Positions 9,436 through 17,078 of a stretch of DNA of 53,399 bases are shown piece by piece. Position 1 is the stretch's first letter, and the number at the start of each line of letters is the position of its first letter. The DNA is taken from contig JAFXQM010000009.1 of NCBI GenBank assembly GCA_017527075.1, positions 109,419 to 162,817 on the forward strand, read 5' to 3'. This DNA is from Selenomonadaceae bacterium (GTDB lineage Bacteria; Bacillota; Negativicutes; Selenomonadales; Selenomonadaceae). The notes under the pieces were generated by a model. It was not told the DNA's origin. It did no database searches and saw only the letters and a program-made list of their open reading frames with translations. The position numbers were made by a program, and so were the translations under genes.

Positions 9436-9720
9436 TTACTCGACAGCCGCACAGATTTTTTCGTAAATCTCGCTCGGCAATTTTGCTTTGAAAATTTTAT
9501 CGAAGTTGCGACGCTTCCCAAGCGCGACCGCACACGCCGACGACTTGCACACGTATGCGCCGCGCCCCGCCGCCTTGCCGCTCTCGTCGACGGAAAAATT
9601 TTCGCCCGACTTGACGACGCGCAGAAGCTCGGACTTGTGACGAACTTGACGGCAGACGACGCACCGACGCATCTCGATTTTTTTTATCGTCGTACCTTTG
9701 GCGGTCTTGCCCTTCGACAT
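9436..9720 (-). CDS. ylxR: YlxR family RNA-binding protein (RnpM)
   Basis: 94 residues. The family core MRRCVVCRQVRHKSELLRVV and the GRGAYVCKSSAC segment (with Cys residues) identify DUF448/YlxR, a small nucleic-acid-binding protein encoded in the nusA-infB operon of Firmicutes and reported to bind RNase P RNA. The ATG at 9720 is preceded by GAGGT. In most Firmicutes an L7Ae-like ylxQ gene sits between ylxR and infB; here the gap is 46 bp and ylxQ is absent. A dispersed repeat separates it from nusA. Confidence 0.93.
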   Translation of the reverse strand: MSKGKTAKGTTIKKIEMRRCVVCRQVRHKSELLRVVKSGENFSVDESGKAAGRGAYVCKSSACAVALGKRRNFDKIFKAKLPSEIYEKICAAVE

Positions 9721-9767
9721 TTTGAATACCTCTGTAAAAAAATTTTAACTCTCGTTGACGAATCATT

Positions 9768-10033
9768 GAGGCCGTCATGGATGACGGCCGCGCCGCGTCT
9801 GACGCCGTGATGGCGTCATCCGGCGCACACTCACCACGGGTAATCCGAAACTCCAAACCACGAACGCTGAGCCGCCCCTGCGAGGCGTCCTTTCTCTTTG
9901 CTTCTTTCTCTTTGGACGCGCAAAGAGAAAGAAGGTTAAACAGATAAAAAATATTTATCAGCCCGATGAGCGCGACGCCCCCGCGACAGTGAGGAAAGGT
10001 TCTGCGAATCCACTCTTGAGAAAGAGGGGACAG
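9768..10033 (-). repeat. Dispersed ~265-bp intergenic element, copy A
   Basis: Fills the nusA-ylxR gap. It starts 3 nt after the nusA stop and contains, in transcription order, TCCCCTCTTTCTCAAGAGTG, a CTTTCTCTTTG/CAAAGAGAAAG hairpin, a CGCCTCGCAGGGGCGG block, then hairpins GACGCCATCACGGCGTC and GGCCGTCAT/ATGACGGCC. The same series in the same relation to an upstream stop codon occurs after rodA (38372-38634). Both copies contain a frame that translates to CAPDDAITASDAARPSS, which probably reflects shared DNA rather than a protein. REP/MITE-like; no transposase is present in the window. Confidence 0.85.
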
Positions 10034-10036
10034 CTC

Positions 10037-11182
10037 TCACTGTTTCTTTTTCCTGGCGCGTGGTTTGAAGACGGCCATGGCGTCAGAGATGTCGACCTCG
10101 TGCATGTCCTCTTCCAGAGGAAAATTCTTTGACTGCTTGAGGCTCTTTATGTCAATCTTCCAGCCCGTGAGGCGCGCCGCCAATCGCGCGTTCTGACCTT
10201 CCTTGCCGATTGCCAAGCTCAACTGATTGTCAGGCACGACCACGCGACAATTTTTTCCGTCGTCACTGACCGCGACGCTGATAATTTTCGCGGGGCTGAG
10301 GGCGTTGGCGACAAAAACACCGGGCTTCGGGCTCCATTCGATGACGTCCAATTTTTCTTCGCCGAGTTCATCCAAAACCTGCTGAATCCTTGTGCCGCGT
10401 TGACCGACGCATGAGCCGACCGCCGCGATGTTCGGGTCCTTGGAGCTGACGGCGATTTTCGCACGCGCGCCCGCCTCGCGCGCCACGCCCTTTATCTCCA
10501 GCAAGCCTTCTTGGATTTCGGGGACTTCAAGTTCAAACAGGCGGCGCAAAAAATTCGGATGAGTGCGTGAAAGATAAACCTGCGGACCTTTGCCGCCCTT
10601 CTTGACCTCGACGATGTACGCGCGAACCATATCGCCGATTTTGAAATTGTCGTTGATGGTTTGCTCGCTGGGCACCAAGATTGCTTCGGTCTTGCCGACC
10701 TCGACGATTAAGTTGCCGTCCTCCATGCGCACGACCCGCCCCATGACCAAATCGCTGTCGCGGTTCGTGAACTCGTCGTAAATGACATTGCGTTCGGCGT
10801 CGCGCAACTTTTGCAAGACTGATTGCTTTGCGGCCTGCGCGGCGATTCGACCAAAATCTTTCGGCGTGACTTCGATGTGCGCCAAGCCGTCCTCGACTTT
10901 GACGTTGGGCATGTTGGCGACGTCCTCCTCGGAAATTTCCGTATCGGGGTCAGTCACTTCGTCGACGACAACTTTCAGCGAGTAAACATGATAACTTCCG
11001 TCGGTGCGGTCAACCTCAACCTCGAAGGTGTCGTCCTCCTGATTGAAATTTTTTTTGTAAGCAACCTTGAGAGCGTCCTCCACCGCCTTGAACAAAACTT
11101 CGGGCTCAATGTCTTTCTCCACGCACAAATCTTTCAGCGCGTCAATCAAACTCAACTCTTGCTTCTTTCTTCTTCCTGCCAA
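10037..11182 (-). CDS. nusA: Transcription termination/antitermination factor NusA
   Basis: RNA polymerase-binding elongation factor, 381 residues from the TTG at 11182. The frame extends to an ATG at 11200, but that codon lies before the GGAGGAAG ribosome binding site, so the TTG nine bases after it is preferred. NusA N-terminal domain is at ~5-125, then an S1 domain (MGRVVRMEDGNLIVEVGKTEAILVPSEQ), then KH domains (VGSCVGQRGTRIQQVLDELGEEKLDVIEW and AIGKEGQNARLAARLTGWKIDI). The C-terminus is short, without the E. coli acidic repeats, as in Firmicutes. It follows rimP by 27 bp and surely belongs to the same operon. Confidence 0.97.
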   Translation of the reverse strand: MAGRRKKQELSLIDALKDLCVEKDIEPEVLFKAVEDALKVAYKKNFNQEDDTFEVEVDRTDGSYHVYSLKVVVDEVTDPDTEISEEDVANMPNVKVEDGLAHIEVTPKDFGRIAAQAAKQSVLQKLRDAERNVIYDEFTNRDSDLVMGRVVRMEDGNLIVEVGKTEAILVPSEQTINDNFKIGDMVRAYIVEVKKGGKGPQVYLSRTHPNFLRRLFELEVPEIQEGLLEIKGVAREAGARAKIAVSSKDPNIAAVGSCVGQRGTRIQQVLDELGEEKLDVIEWSPKPGVFVANALSPAKIISVAVSDDGKNCRVVVPDNQLSLAIGKEGQNARLAARLTGWKIDIKSLKQSKNFPLEEDMHEVDISDAMAVFKPRARKKKQ

Positions 11183-11209
11183 GTAAATTCTTCCTCCCAA
11201 AAATCTTTT

Positions 11210-11656
11210 CTAAAAATCTATATGCAATCTGACTTGCGCGATTTTTTCTCGCGGCAAAGGCTCGGTGTCTTTGATGTGAAGAAATTTTTCATCGCGCCCG
11301 ACGAGTTCTCCGACGAAAAATTTTTTCCCGTCCAGCGGCGCGTAAAGTGTCACGTCGACAACCTTTCCCGCCTCGCGAACAAAATCTCTGTCCTTCTTCA
11401 AAATGCGGTCAATGCCCGGCGACGAAACCTCCAAGATGTACGCCCCGCCGATTATGTCCGCCTCGTCGAGCAGCGCGCCCAATTTCTCGCTGACGGCTTG
11501 GCAGTCATCCAAATCAACGCCGCCCGCCTTGTCCACGAAAATTCGCAGATACCAATCGCGACCTTCCTTGACATATTCCACGTCGACGAGTTCGTAATCC
11601 GTGTCCGTCAAAATTTCCGTCATCAAACTCTCCACTTGCGTTTCAATCTTGCTCAA
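11210..11656 (-). CDS. rimP: Ribosome maturation factor RimP
   Basis: 148-residue protein needed for 30S subunit maturation. Family hallmarks are ELVDVEYVKEGRDWYLRIFVDK, DDCQAVSEKLGALLDE and EVSSPGIDRILKKDRDF. TTG start at 11656, 7 nt after GGAGGTG. First gene of the rimP-nusA-ylxR-infB operon; a promoter (TTGCAA-17-TACAAT) and a hairpin-containing leader lie upstream. Confidence 0.97.
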   Translation of the reverse strand: MSKIETQVESLMTEILTDTDYELVDVEYVKEGRDWYLRIFVDKAGGVDLDDCQAVSEKLGALLDEADIIGGAYILEVSSPGIDRILKKDRDFVREAGKVVDVTLYAPLDGKKFFVGELVGRDEKFLHIKDTEPLPREKIAQVRLHIDF

Positions 11657-11690
11657 GCTTTCACCTCCGAAAATTTTCCCCTTACAATAT

Positions 11691-11718
11691 GAAAGAGTGG
11701 ACGCGCGCCCACTCTTTC
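11691..11718 (-). promoter_or_regulatory. Hairpin in rimP operon leader
   Basis: Perfect 10-bp inverted repeat GAAAGAGTGG/CCACTCTTTC, 35 bp upstream of the rimP start. It has no long T-run, so it is probably a leader structure or attenuator; autoregulation of this operon by NusA is known in other bacteria, but a link here is inference. Confidence 0.5.
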
Positions 11719-11820
11719 AACTAAGCTATGTCCGTGTAAATTTTTCCTTCGCCTGCGCGAAGAGCCGAAAAAATTTTACAAACGATGCCCTCCAAAAATT
11801 TTCCTTTGACTTCGCGCTGT

Positions 11821-11849
11821 ATTGTAAACAAAATTCAAATCATTTGCAA
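11821..11849 (-). promoter_or_regulatory. Sigma-70-type promoter of rimP operon
   Basis: On the minus strand, TTGCAA, a 17-bp spacer and TACAAT. It lies in the gap between the 1229-residue ATPase gene and rimP and gives a leader of about 155 nt. Confidence 0.6.
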
Positions 11850-11863
11850 GTTTTTTCTTCGCG

Positions 11864-14800
11864 TCACGCGCTCAAAAAAATTTTTCCCGCCTGCTTGAGT
11901 TTCCATTTGTCGCCGACCAGTTCAAACATCGCCGCCCGCTCCACCCGCAGCCGCGAATAAGTTCCGCCGTCGAAGTTCGACTCGAAGACCAACCCGAACG
12001 CCCGCTCCGCGTGATGATTCTCCGTGTACGTCTTGAGGTTCGGCACGACCGCGAAAATATTTCCTTCGACGTGGCACGCCCAAAAATCTCCGCCGGCAAT
12101 GCTCGACGCCTCGGAAAATTTCGGCGCGAGTTTCGGGCGATTCATGCGCTCCTCAACGTTCGTGCAGCTGAAAGCGCGGATTTTGTATCGCCGCAAAAAT
12201 TTTTCACGTGCCTGCCGCCCGCTGAACCCGCTCAACTTTTCCAGCGCGTTGAAGTCGTTGACGAAATTTTCTCCGACGGAAACTTCCTCGCCCGCAGAAA
12301 TTTTTTCCGCCGCCAAAACTCTTGTCCCGTGTCCCTGCTCTCTTGCCCCTGAAAAATTTTTCAGCTCGGCGATGAAAATCGGCTCGACCAAAAGTTTTTT
12401 CACGTCGCGCCCCTTCTTGTCCACGAAAAAATTATTCGCGTCGGCGATGAGCTCCTCCTCGTCGAAAGAAATTCCTTCCGCCCAAAGTTTTTTCGCGGCA
12501 TTGAATCGCTCGACGAAAATTTTAAACTCGCGCAGGCTGTCGACGGTGATTCCCGCGGAGATGTCGTGCGCGCTGATGAACGCCGCCGCCGATTGCCGCT
12601 CGCCGCCCTGAACGAAGTCCGCGCCCGCCAGCACTGCCGAATAAATTATTTCGTCCGCCTCGCCGAACATTTCGCGGTTGATTTTTTCTTCGTCAAAAAA
12701 TTCTTCGTCGTTGGCAGGCCGCTCGACAATCATGCCCGCCGCAACTTCAATCTTCGGCTGCGCGCTGAGGTGCAAATAAAATTTTTTGTAAGGCTCAAGC
12801 TCCGCCGCCGCGACGAAAATTTTTTCCAGGACGCGCAGATAAATGTTGTCGTCAAGTTCCGCGCCGCCCGCCAGCCATTTGAAAATCCGCGCGCCGTTTC
12901 CGCCCACGAACACGTGCGGGATTTTTTTCTCGCGATAATGCCCGTAATCGTGGAGAACTTTTACAAGCTCGCCGAGATAATGGAAGAGCCCCGCCGTCGC
13001 GAACTGCGCGGCTTGCAAAACATTTTTAATCTGCTCGACGCCCGTTTTGAATTTTAAATCGGCGAGATATTTTTCGCTGTGCTCGCGCATGTCGGCGTCG
13101 ATGACCGCCTGCCGCTGAAGCTCGTCGCTGAACTTGCCGGAAATTTTTTCGCCCGCGAACAGCTCGTAATTGTCGTAAATCGGCTTGAATAAATTTCGTG
13201 CGGCGTAACGAATCGACGTGTGCCAAACGATTCGGGGCGGGTTGCCGCTGATAACGCTGATGTCGGTCGTGCCCGCGCCGATATCCACGCACAGCGCGCC
13301 CGCCGCGAAGTTGCCCGCCTTGCCGTCCAGCTTGTTGAAGTGATAAGCCGCCGCCTTGCTCTCGCTCCAAAAATTCGTCTCGCCTCCGACTGCCGCGCGA
13401 CAAATTTCTTGGAAGGAAATTTTCTGCGCCTGAGAAAAAGCCGTCGGGTAAGAAAAATTCCACTGAACATTTTCGACGCCGTGAGCCGCCGCCTCCACTG
13501 CCGCCTGCAAACAAATCTGTTCGATGTACGCCGCAACTTTTCTGCGCCGTCGGTCGTCGTCCTGCCATTTCAAGTTCGCGTCAATCTGTGCGGCGAATTG
13601 CTCGAACACGCGCGTATTTTCCGAACTCAAAAGGAAAACGTGACCGTCAATCAGCGGGCGAATCTCGCGCAAGTCTCCGGTGTTGAGCAAATGAAAAATG
13701 CTGAGGAAGGAGCCGTCAGCCCGCGCGGGAATCTGCGACGGGATGAAGTATCGATAAGTTTGAGCGCGTGCGCCGCCCGAAGCCGTGACTTGGAAAAGAT
13801 GCGGCTCGAAGTTCAGCGGGCGCGGCGGGTTTTCATTTTCCGCGAAGAAAACCATCGTCGAACTCGTGCCGAAGTCCACGCCGATTTTCCAATTCAAATC
13901 CGCGTTGCCCTCGATGAGTTTCGGTTTCGCCAAGAGAATCGCGCCGACCTCGAAGGGAGCCCTGCCCATGTACGGCGGCGGATTGTAAGTGCAGACAAAA
14001 GCGTCGGGGAAATTTTCCAGCTGAGCCGTGAATCGATTCGCGAAAAAATTTCCCGCCTGCCCGAAGGGTTCCACGAAGTAAATATCGTTGGCGAGCGTCT
14101 CGTTGTCCTGCTGATAATTTTCGTAGTGGAGGAAATAATTTTTCCAGCCGGCGCGGCGGAAGTTCGGATAAAGTTCAATGACGGGCACTTCGCGGTCGAT
14201 GTAAATCAAATCGCGTTTCGGATAAGCCCGCGTCCAGCGAAAATTTTTTCCGCCGCCGTCCACGCCGCTGAGCGGGAAGCTGAAGTGCAAGTAAAAATTT
14301 TCCGCGTCGTCGGAGATTGCCAGCCGCGCAGAAATTTCTTCCGTCGTGAACAGCTCCAGCAGCTCGCGCTTAATCGGAAGTATCGGAGTCAAATCTTTTT
14401 CCGTCAGCGAATCGTAACCTTGGAGCGGCGGCGAGTTCGGGAAGGCGTTCGCGGGTTCGACGACTGCCATCCGTTCATGGAAAAAATCTTCGGGCTTGCG
14501 AAACTCCGCGCCGTTCAAAGTGACGCGCCCGATTTTTTTTCTGTCGGAAAGTTTGTCGTCGGAAATTTCGTTCGCGCTGATTCCCTGCCAAACGACGAGC
14601 CTTGAGGCGTCCACGCCCTCGAAGCGCGCAAAATCTCTGACGAGTTCGGGCGACACGAGCAGCAAATTTTTTTTCGGGTTGAGCAAACGAACGGCCGAAT
14701 CTTCGAAGCGCGCCTCGCGTCCTTTAATCGTGTCGTCAAGGAGGCGGGCGATTCCCGCGTGCAAATTTAAATTCGACGGAACGAATTCAAAACTCGCGGA

Positions 14801-15553
14801 CGAAGTCTGAGCGGCGGCGACGTCGTGCCCGTATTCGGCGAGACATTTCAGCAGCGCGTTGGAAATTTCTTTTGACTTGCTCCCGAATTTTTCCAGCCGC
14901 TGAATTTTCCCGTAAAGATTTTCCAGCCAAACTTTCAGCGCGGAAAGTTCAATCGGCGACAAAAATTTTATCGGGTCGGTCAAAGTTTTTTGGTTCGCGC
15001 TCCACGGCGTGAAAATTTTTCCGTCGAAGTCCGATTCATAATCCGCCGCGACCGTCACGAGCGTCGTCGGCGAAGTCAGCGCGAGCGGGCGTCCGTTGAA
15101 AAAAATTATGTACACGTCGGTCAGCCAAGCGTCCGCGTTGCCCGTCAGAGATTCTTGCGGCGCGAGTGACTTCAAAATTTTTGTCAGCTCCGAATTGTCT
15201 TCGAACAGGTTGACTTGCTCCGCCTTTAGGTCGAGCCGCTTAATTTCTTTCAGCGCGAGCATCGCCAGCAACGCCCGCCACTCCCCGCGAACTTTTTCGT
15301 GCAAGCCCGTGACAAATTGTTTCGTCGGCTCCAAATCGAAGAGTGCCATCTTGAACAGCAGCGGGCACGCCCACATGTCGGGGATTGAATCGACCGAGCC
15401 CATGTCCTTGATTGACTCGCCGCAGTCCAAACTGTTCGCCAGCCCCTGCAAAAAATTTATGTCTGCGTCCTTCCAAATGCCCGCTTGGTCTTTGAGAATT
15501 TTTGACACGTCCTCGTTGACCTTCGGCAGCATCGGGAAATATGAATTCGCCAT
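11864..15553 (-). CDS. Very large actin/Hsp70-fold ATPase of unknown function
   Basis: 1229 residues with no signal peptide. An actin/Hsp70 ATPase core occupies about residues 555-900: phosphate-1 motif GVDFGTSSTMVFF (~558), phosphate-2 motif CVDIGAGTTDISV (~755) and adenosine motif VFVGGNGARIFKWL (~880). The first ~550 residues and last ~320 match nothing I recognise. It is not DnaK: there is no recognisable substrate-binding domain, and the core is placed centrally. It is divergent from the secreted TPR gene at 15735, and a second Hsp70-like ATPase sits at 20010-22379. ATG at 15553 follows GGAGGTATTCAA. A client-remodelling or assembly ATPase is possible, but no function can be assigned. 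Confidence 0.85.
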   Translation of the reverse strand: MANSYFPMLPKVNEDVSKILKDQAGIWKDADINFLQGLANSLDCGESIKDMGSVDSIPDMWACPLLFKMALFDLEPTKQFVTGLHEKVRGEWRALLAMLALKEIKRLDLKAEQVNLFEDNSELTKILKSLAPQESLTGNADAWLTDVYIIFFNGRPLALTSPTTLVTVAADYESDFDGKIFTPWSANQKTLTDPIKFLSPIELSALKVWLENLYGKIQRLEKFGSKSKEISNALLKCLAEYGHDVAAAQTSSASFEFVPSNLNLHAGIARLLDDTIKGREARFEDSAVRLLNPKKNLLLVSPELVRDFARFEGVDASRLVVWQGISANEISDDKLSDRKKIGRVTLNGAEFRKPEDFFHERMAVVEPANAFPNSPPLQGYDSLTEKDLTPILPIKRELLELFTTEEISARLAISDDAENFYLHFSFPLSGVDGGGKNFRWTRAYPKRDLIYIDREVPVIELYPNFRRAGWKNYFLHYENYQQDNETLANDIYFVEPFGQAGNFFANRFTAQLENFPDAFVCTYNPPPYMGRAPFEVGAILLAKPKLIEGNADLNWKIGVDFGTSSTMVFFAENENPPRPLNFEPHLFQVTASGGARAQTYRYFIPSQIPARADGSFLSIFHLLNTGDLREIRPLIDGHVFLLSSENTRVFEQFAAQIDANLKWQDDDRRRRKVAAYIEQICLQAAVEAAAHGVENVQWNFSYPTAFSQAQKISFQEICRAAVGGETNFWSESKAAAYHFNKLDGKAGNFAAGALCVDIGAGTTDISVISGNPPRIVWHTSIRYAARNLFKPIYDNYELFAGEKISGKFSDELQRQAVIDADMREHSEKYLADLKFKTGVEQIKNVLQAAQFATAGLFHYLGELVKVLHDYGHYREKKIPHVFVGGNGARIFKWLAGGAELDDNIYLRVLEKIFVAAAELEPYKKFYLHLSAQPKIEVAAGMIVERPANDEEFFDEEKINREMFGEADEIIYSAVLAGADFVQGGERQSAAAFISAHDISAGITVDSLREFKIFVERFNAAKKLWAEGISFDEEELIADANNFFVDKKGRDVKKLLVEPIFIAELKNFSGAREQGHGTRVLAAEKISAGEEVSVGENFVNDFNALEKLSGFSGRQAREKFLRRYKIRAFSCTNVEERMNRPKLAPKFSEASSIAGGDFWACHVEGNIFAVVPNLKTYTENHHAERAFGLVFESNFDGGTYSRLRVERAAMFELVGDKWKLKQAGKIFLSA

Positions 15554-15570
15554 TTGAATACCTCCGAAAA

Positions 15571-15645
15571 AGGATTTAGGATTTGGGATTTAGGATTTAG
15601 GGAATTCAACTCCTAACCCCTAACTCCTAACTCCTAACTCCTGCC
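15571..15645. repeat. Inverted heptamer tract (GGATTTA)n / (AACTCCT)n
   Basis: GGATTTA-type units on the left and AACTCCT-type units on the right form a partly self-complementary tract in the divergent region. Related tracts are at 23454, 35641, 40493 and 52621. Confidence 0.8.
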
Positions 15646-15660
15646 TTGCGAAGTATATCA

Positions 15661-15685
15661 AAAAAAAAATCCCGCGCAAAGCGGG
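15661..15685 (-). terminator. Terminator-like hairpin in leader of the 1229-residue ATPase gene
   Basis: On the minus strand, CCCGC/GCGGG arms are followed by nine T residues. No minus-strand gene ends upstream nearby, so it may be an attenuator for the ATPase gene or block antisense transcripts from the divergent gene. Confidence 0.5.
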
Positions 15686-15689
15686 CGGA

Positions 15690-15702
15690 CGTGTTATAAT
15701 TG
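15690..15702 (+). promoter_or_regulatory. Extended -10 promoter of TPR gene
   Basis: TGTTATAAT (TGnTATAAT) at 15692-15700 within GACGTGTTATAATTGGC, 35 bp before the ATG. A nearly identical sequence is found in front of the VTT-domain gene at 17031-17045. Confidence 0.7.
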
Positions 15703-15734
15703 GCAACGAAAAATTTTTTGAGGGGAAATTATTT

Positions 15735-16928
15735 ATGTCATTGGAAAAAATTTTTCGGCGCACGGTGAGCACATTGATTATCGTTTCGATTTTGCTTTTC
15801 TCGGCTGCAGTTCATGCGGAAATTTACACGGGCGAAGGCAAATATATCATGAGCGAGGGCGAAAATCTCGGCGTCGCCAAGGAACGCGCCAAAGCTGACG
15901 CCATGCGCAACGCCGCCGAAAAAGCCGGCACATACATCAAAAGTTACACGCGTACAAAAAATCTCGTGCTCGAAGAAGACATAATTGAAACGATGACCGC
16001 CAATATCCTCAAGCTGGTTGAGAGTCCGCATTTCTATCCGCTGAAGGAGGTCGATAACCTCGAAGGCATTTTGATTCGCGTCACCGTCAAAGTTCAAATC
16101 GACGATTCGGACATAAATCGCTGGCTCAATAAGAACGAACAAGAAAAATCGATGCTCGTCGCGCAAAACGAAGCTCTCCGCAAGGCGAACACCGAACAGG
16201 CTCGCCAAATCGAAAATCTGAAACGCCAACTTGCCAATGCGACGACCAAACACGATAAAGAAACTATCACGGAAAATTTCGCCGCCGAGGACAAAAAATT
16301 TCTCTCGAATCAAAAAGTCGACGCGGCTCAAAAACTTTTCGACAAAGGTGATTACGACGGAGCGATTAAACTTTGCAATGAAGCGATAGAATTAGATTCT
16401 GATAACGCGCTTGCTTGGGGTTTACTGGGCATTGCTTGCGGAAGATTAGGACAATACGAACGTGCGATAGTAGATTTTAACAAAGCAATTAAACTCAATC
16501 CGAATGATGATATTGCTTACAACAATCGCGGCGTCGCTTACAGTAAACTTGGCAACAAATATTCTTTGGTTGACCGCATTTTTGATGTTAAATCTGAAGA
16601 TTATTATAAGTCACTCGAATACTTTACAAATGCAATCCAAGACTTCAACAAAGCCATTGAGCTCAATCCGAACAGTTATAGTGCTTACAATAATCTCGGC
16701 ATCGTTTACTCCTCTTTAGATTTATATGAACTGGCGATTCAAAAATTCAATAAGGCGATTCAAATCAATCCGAATTATGCAAGTGCCTATCACAATCGCG
16801 GAGCTGCCTTTAATAGTTTGAAAAAATTTAAGCAAGCAATAACTGATTATGATAAAGCCATTGAATTAGACCCGCATGATACGCTTGCAAAAGTGCTTCG
16901 TGAAAAGATTAAGGAGCTCGGTCACTAA
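15735..16928 (+). CDS. Secreted LPP20-like / TPR repeat protein
   Basis: 397 residues. An N-terminal signal peptide (hydrophobic 11-26, cleavage probably after AHA at 28) is followed by an LPP20/FlgT-N-like domain at ~30-130 (GEGKYIMSEGEN, AKERAKADAMRNAAEKAG), a short coiled coil at ~130-175, and about five tetratricopeptide repeats from ~190 to the end (for example AIELNPNSYSAYNNLGIVY). Probably a periplasmic or envelope scaffold (inference). The ATG follows GAGGGG. Codon use changes: the N-terminal half is GC-rich like its neighbours, while the TPR half from ~16330 is clearly AT-richer, which suggests a composite or partly acquired gene. Confidence 0.85.
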   Translation: MSLEKIFRRTVSTLIIVSILLFSAAVHAEIYTGEGKYIMSEGENLGVAKERAKADAMRNAAEKAGTYIKSYTRTKNLVLEEDIIETMTANILKLVESPHFYPLKEVDNLEGILIRVTVKVQIDDSDINRWLNKNEQEKSMLVAQNEALRKANTEQARQIENLKRQLANATTKHDKETITENFAAEDKKFLSNQKVDAAQKLFDKGDYDGAIKLCNEAIELDSDNALAWGLLGIACGRLGQYERAIVDFNKAIKLNPNDDIAYNNRGVAYSKLGNKYSLVDRIFDVKSEDYYKSLEYFTNAIQDFNKAIELNPNSYSAYNNLGIVYSSLDLYELAIQKFNKAIQINPNYASAYHNRGAAFNSLKKFKQAITDYDKAIELDPHDTLAKVLREKIKELGH

Positions 16929-16954
16929 CGGCTGAAAAAATTTTTCCAAAGAAA

Positions 16955-16993
16955 AACCGTCAAGACAAATCGTCTCGGCGGTTAATTTTTTTG
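16955..16993 (+). terminator. Terminator after TPR gene
   Basis: AACCG...AAGAC and GTCT...CGGTT arms are followed by TTAATTTTTTT. Confidence 0.65.
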
Positions 16994-17030
16994 TTCGCGC
17001 GGAAAAATTTTTCTCTGCAAGGTAAAAGCC

Positions 17031-17045
17031 GACGTGTTATAATTG
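17031..17045 (+). promoter_or_regulatory. Extended -10 promoter of VTT-domain gene
   Basis: TGTTATAAT at 17035-17043 inside GACGTGTTATAATTGGC. It argues against a translation start at the TTG at 17043 and for the ATG at 17079. Confidence 0.7.
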
Positions 17046-17078
17046 GCGAAAAAATTTTTTGAGAGAAAGGACGCTCGC

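Noticed and set aside
9497..9856. Protein encoded by the dispersed element (CAPDDAITASDAARPSS frame)
   Set aside because: The frame is shared because the DNA is shared; the two copies differ in upstream frame and have no start signal.
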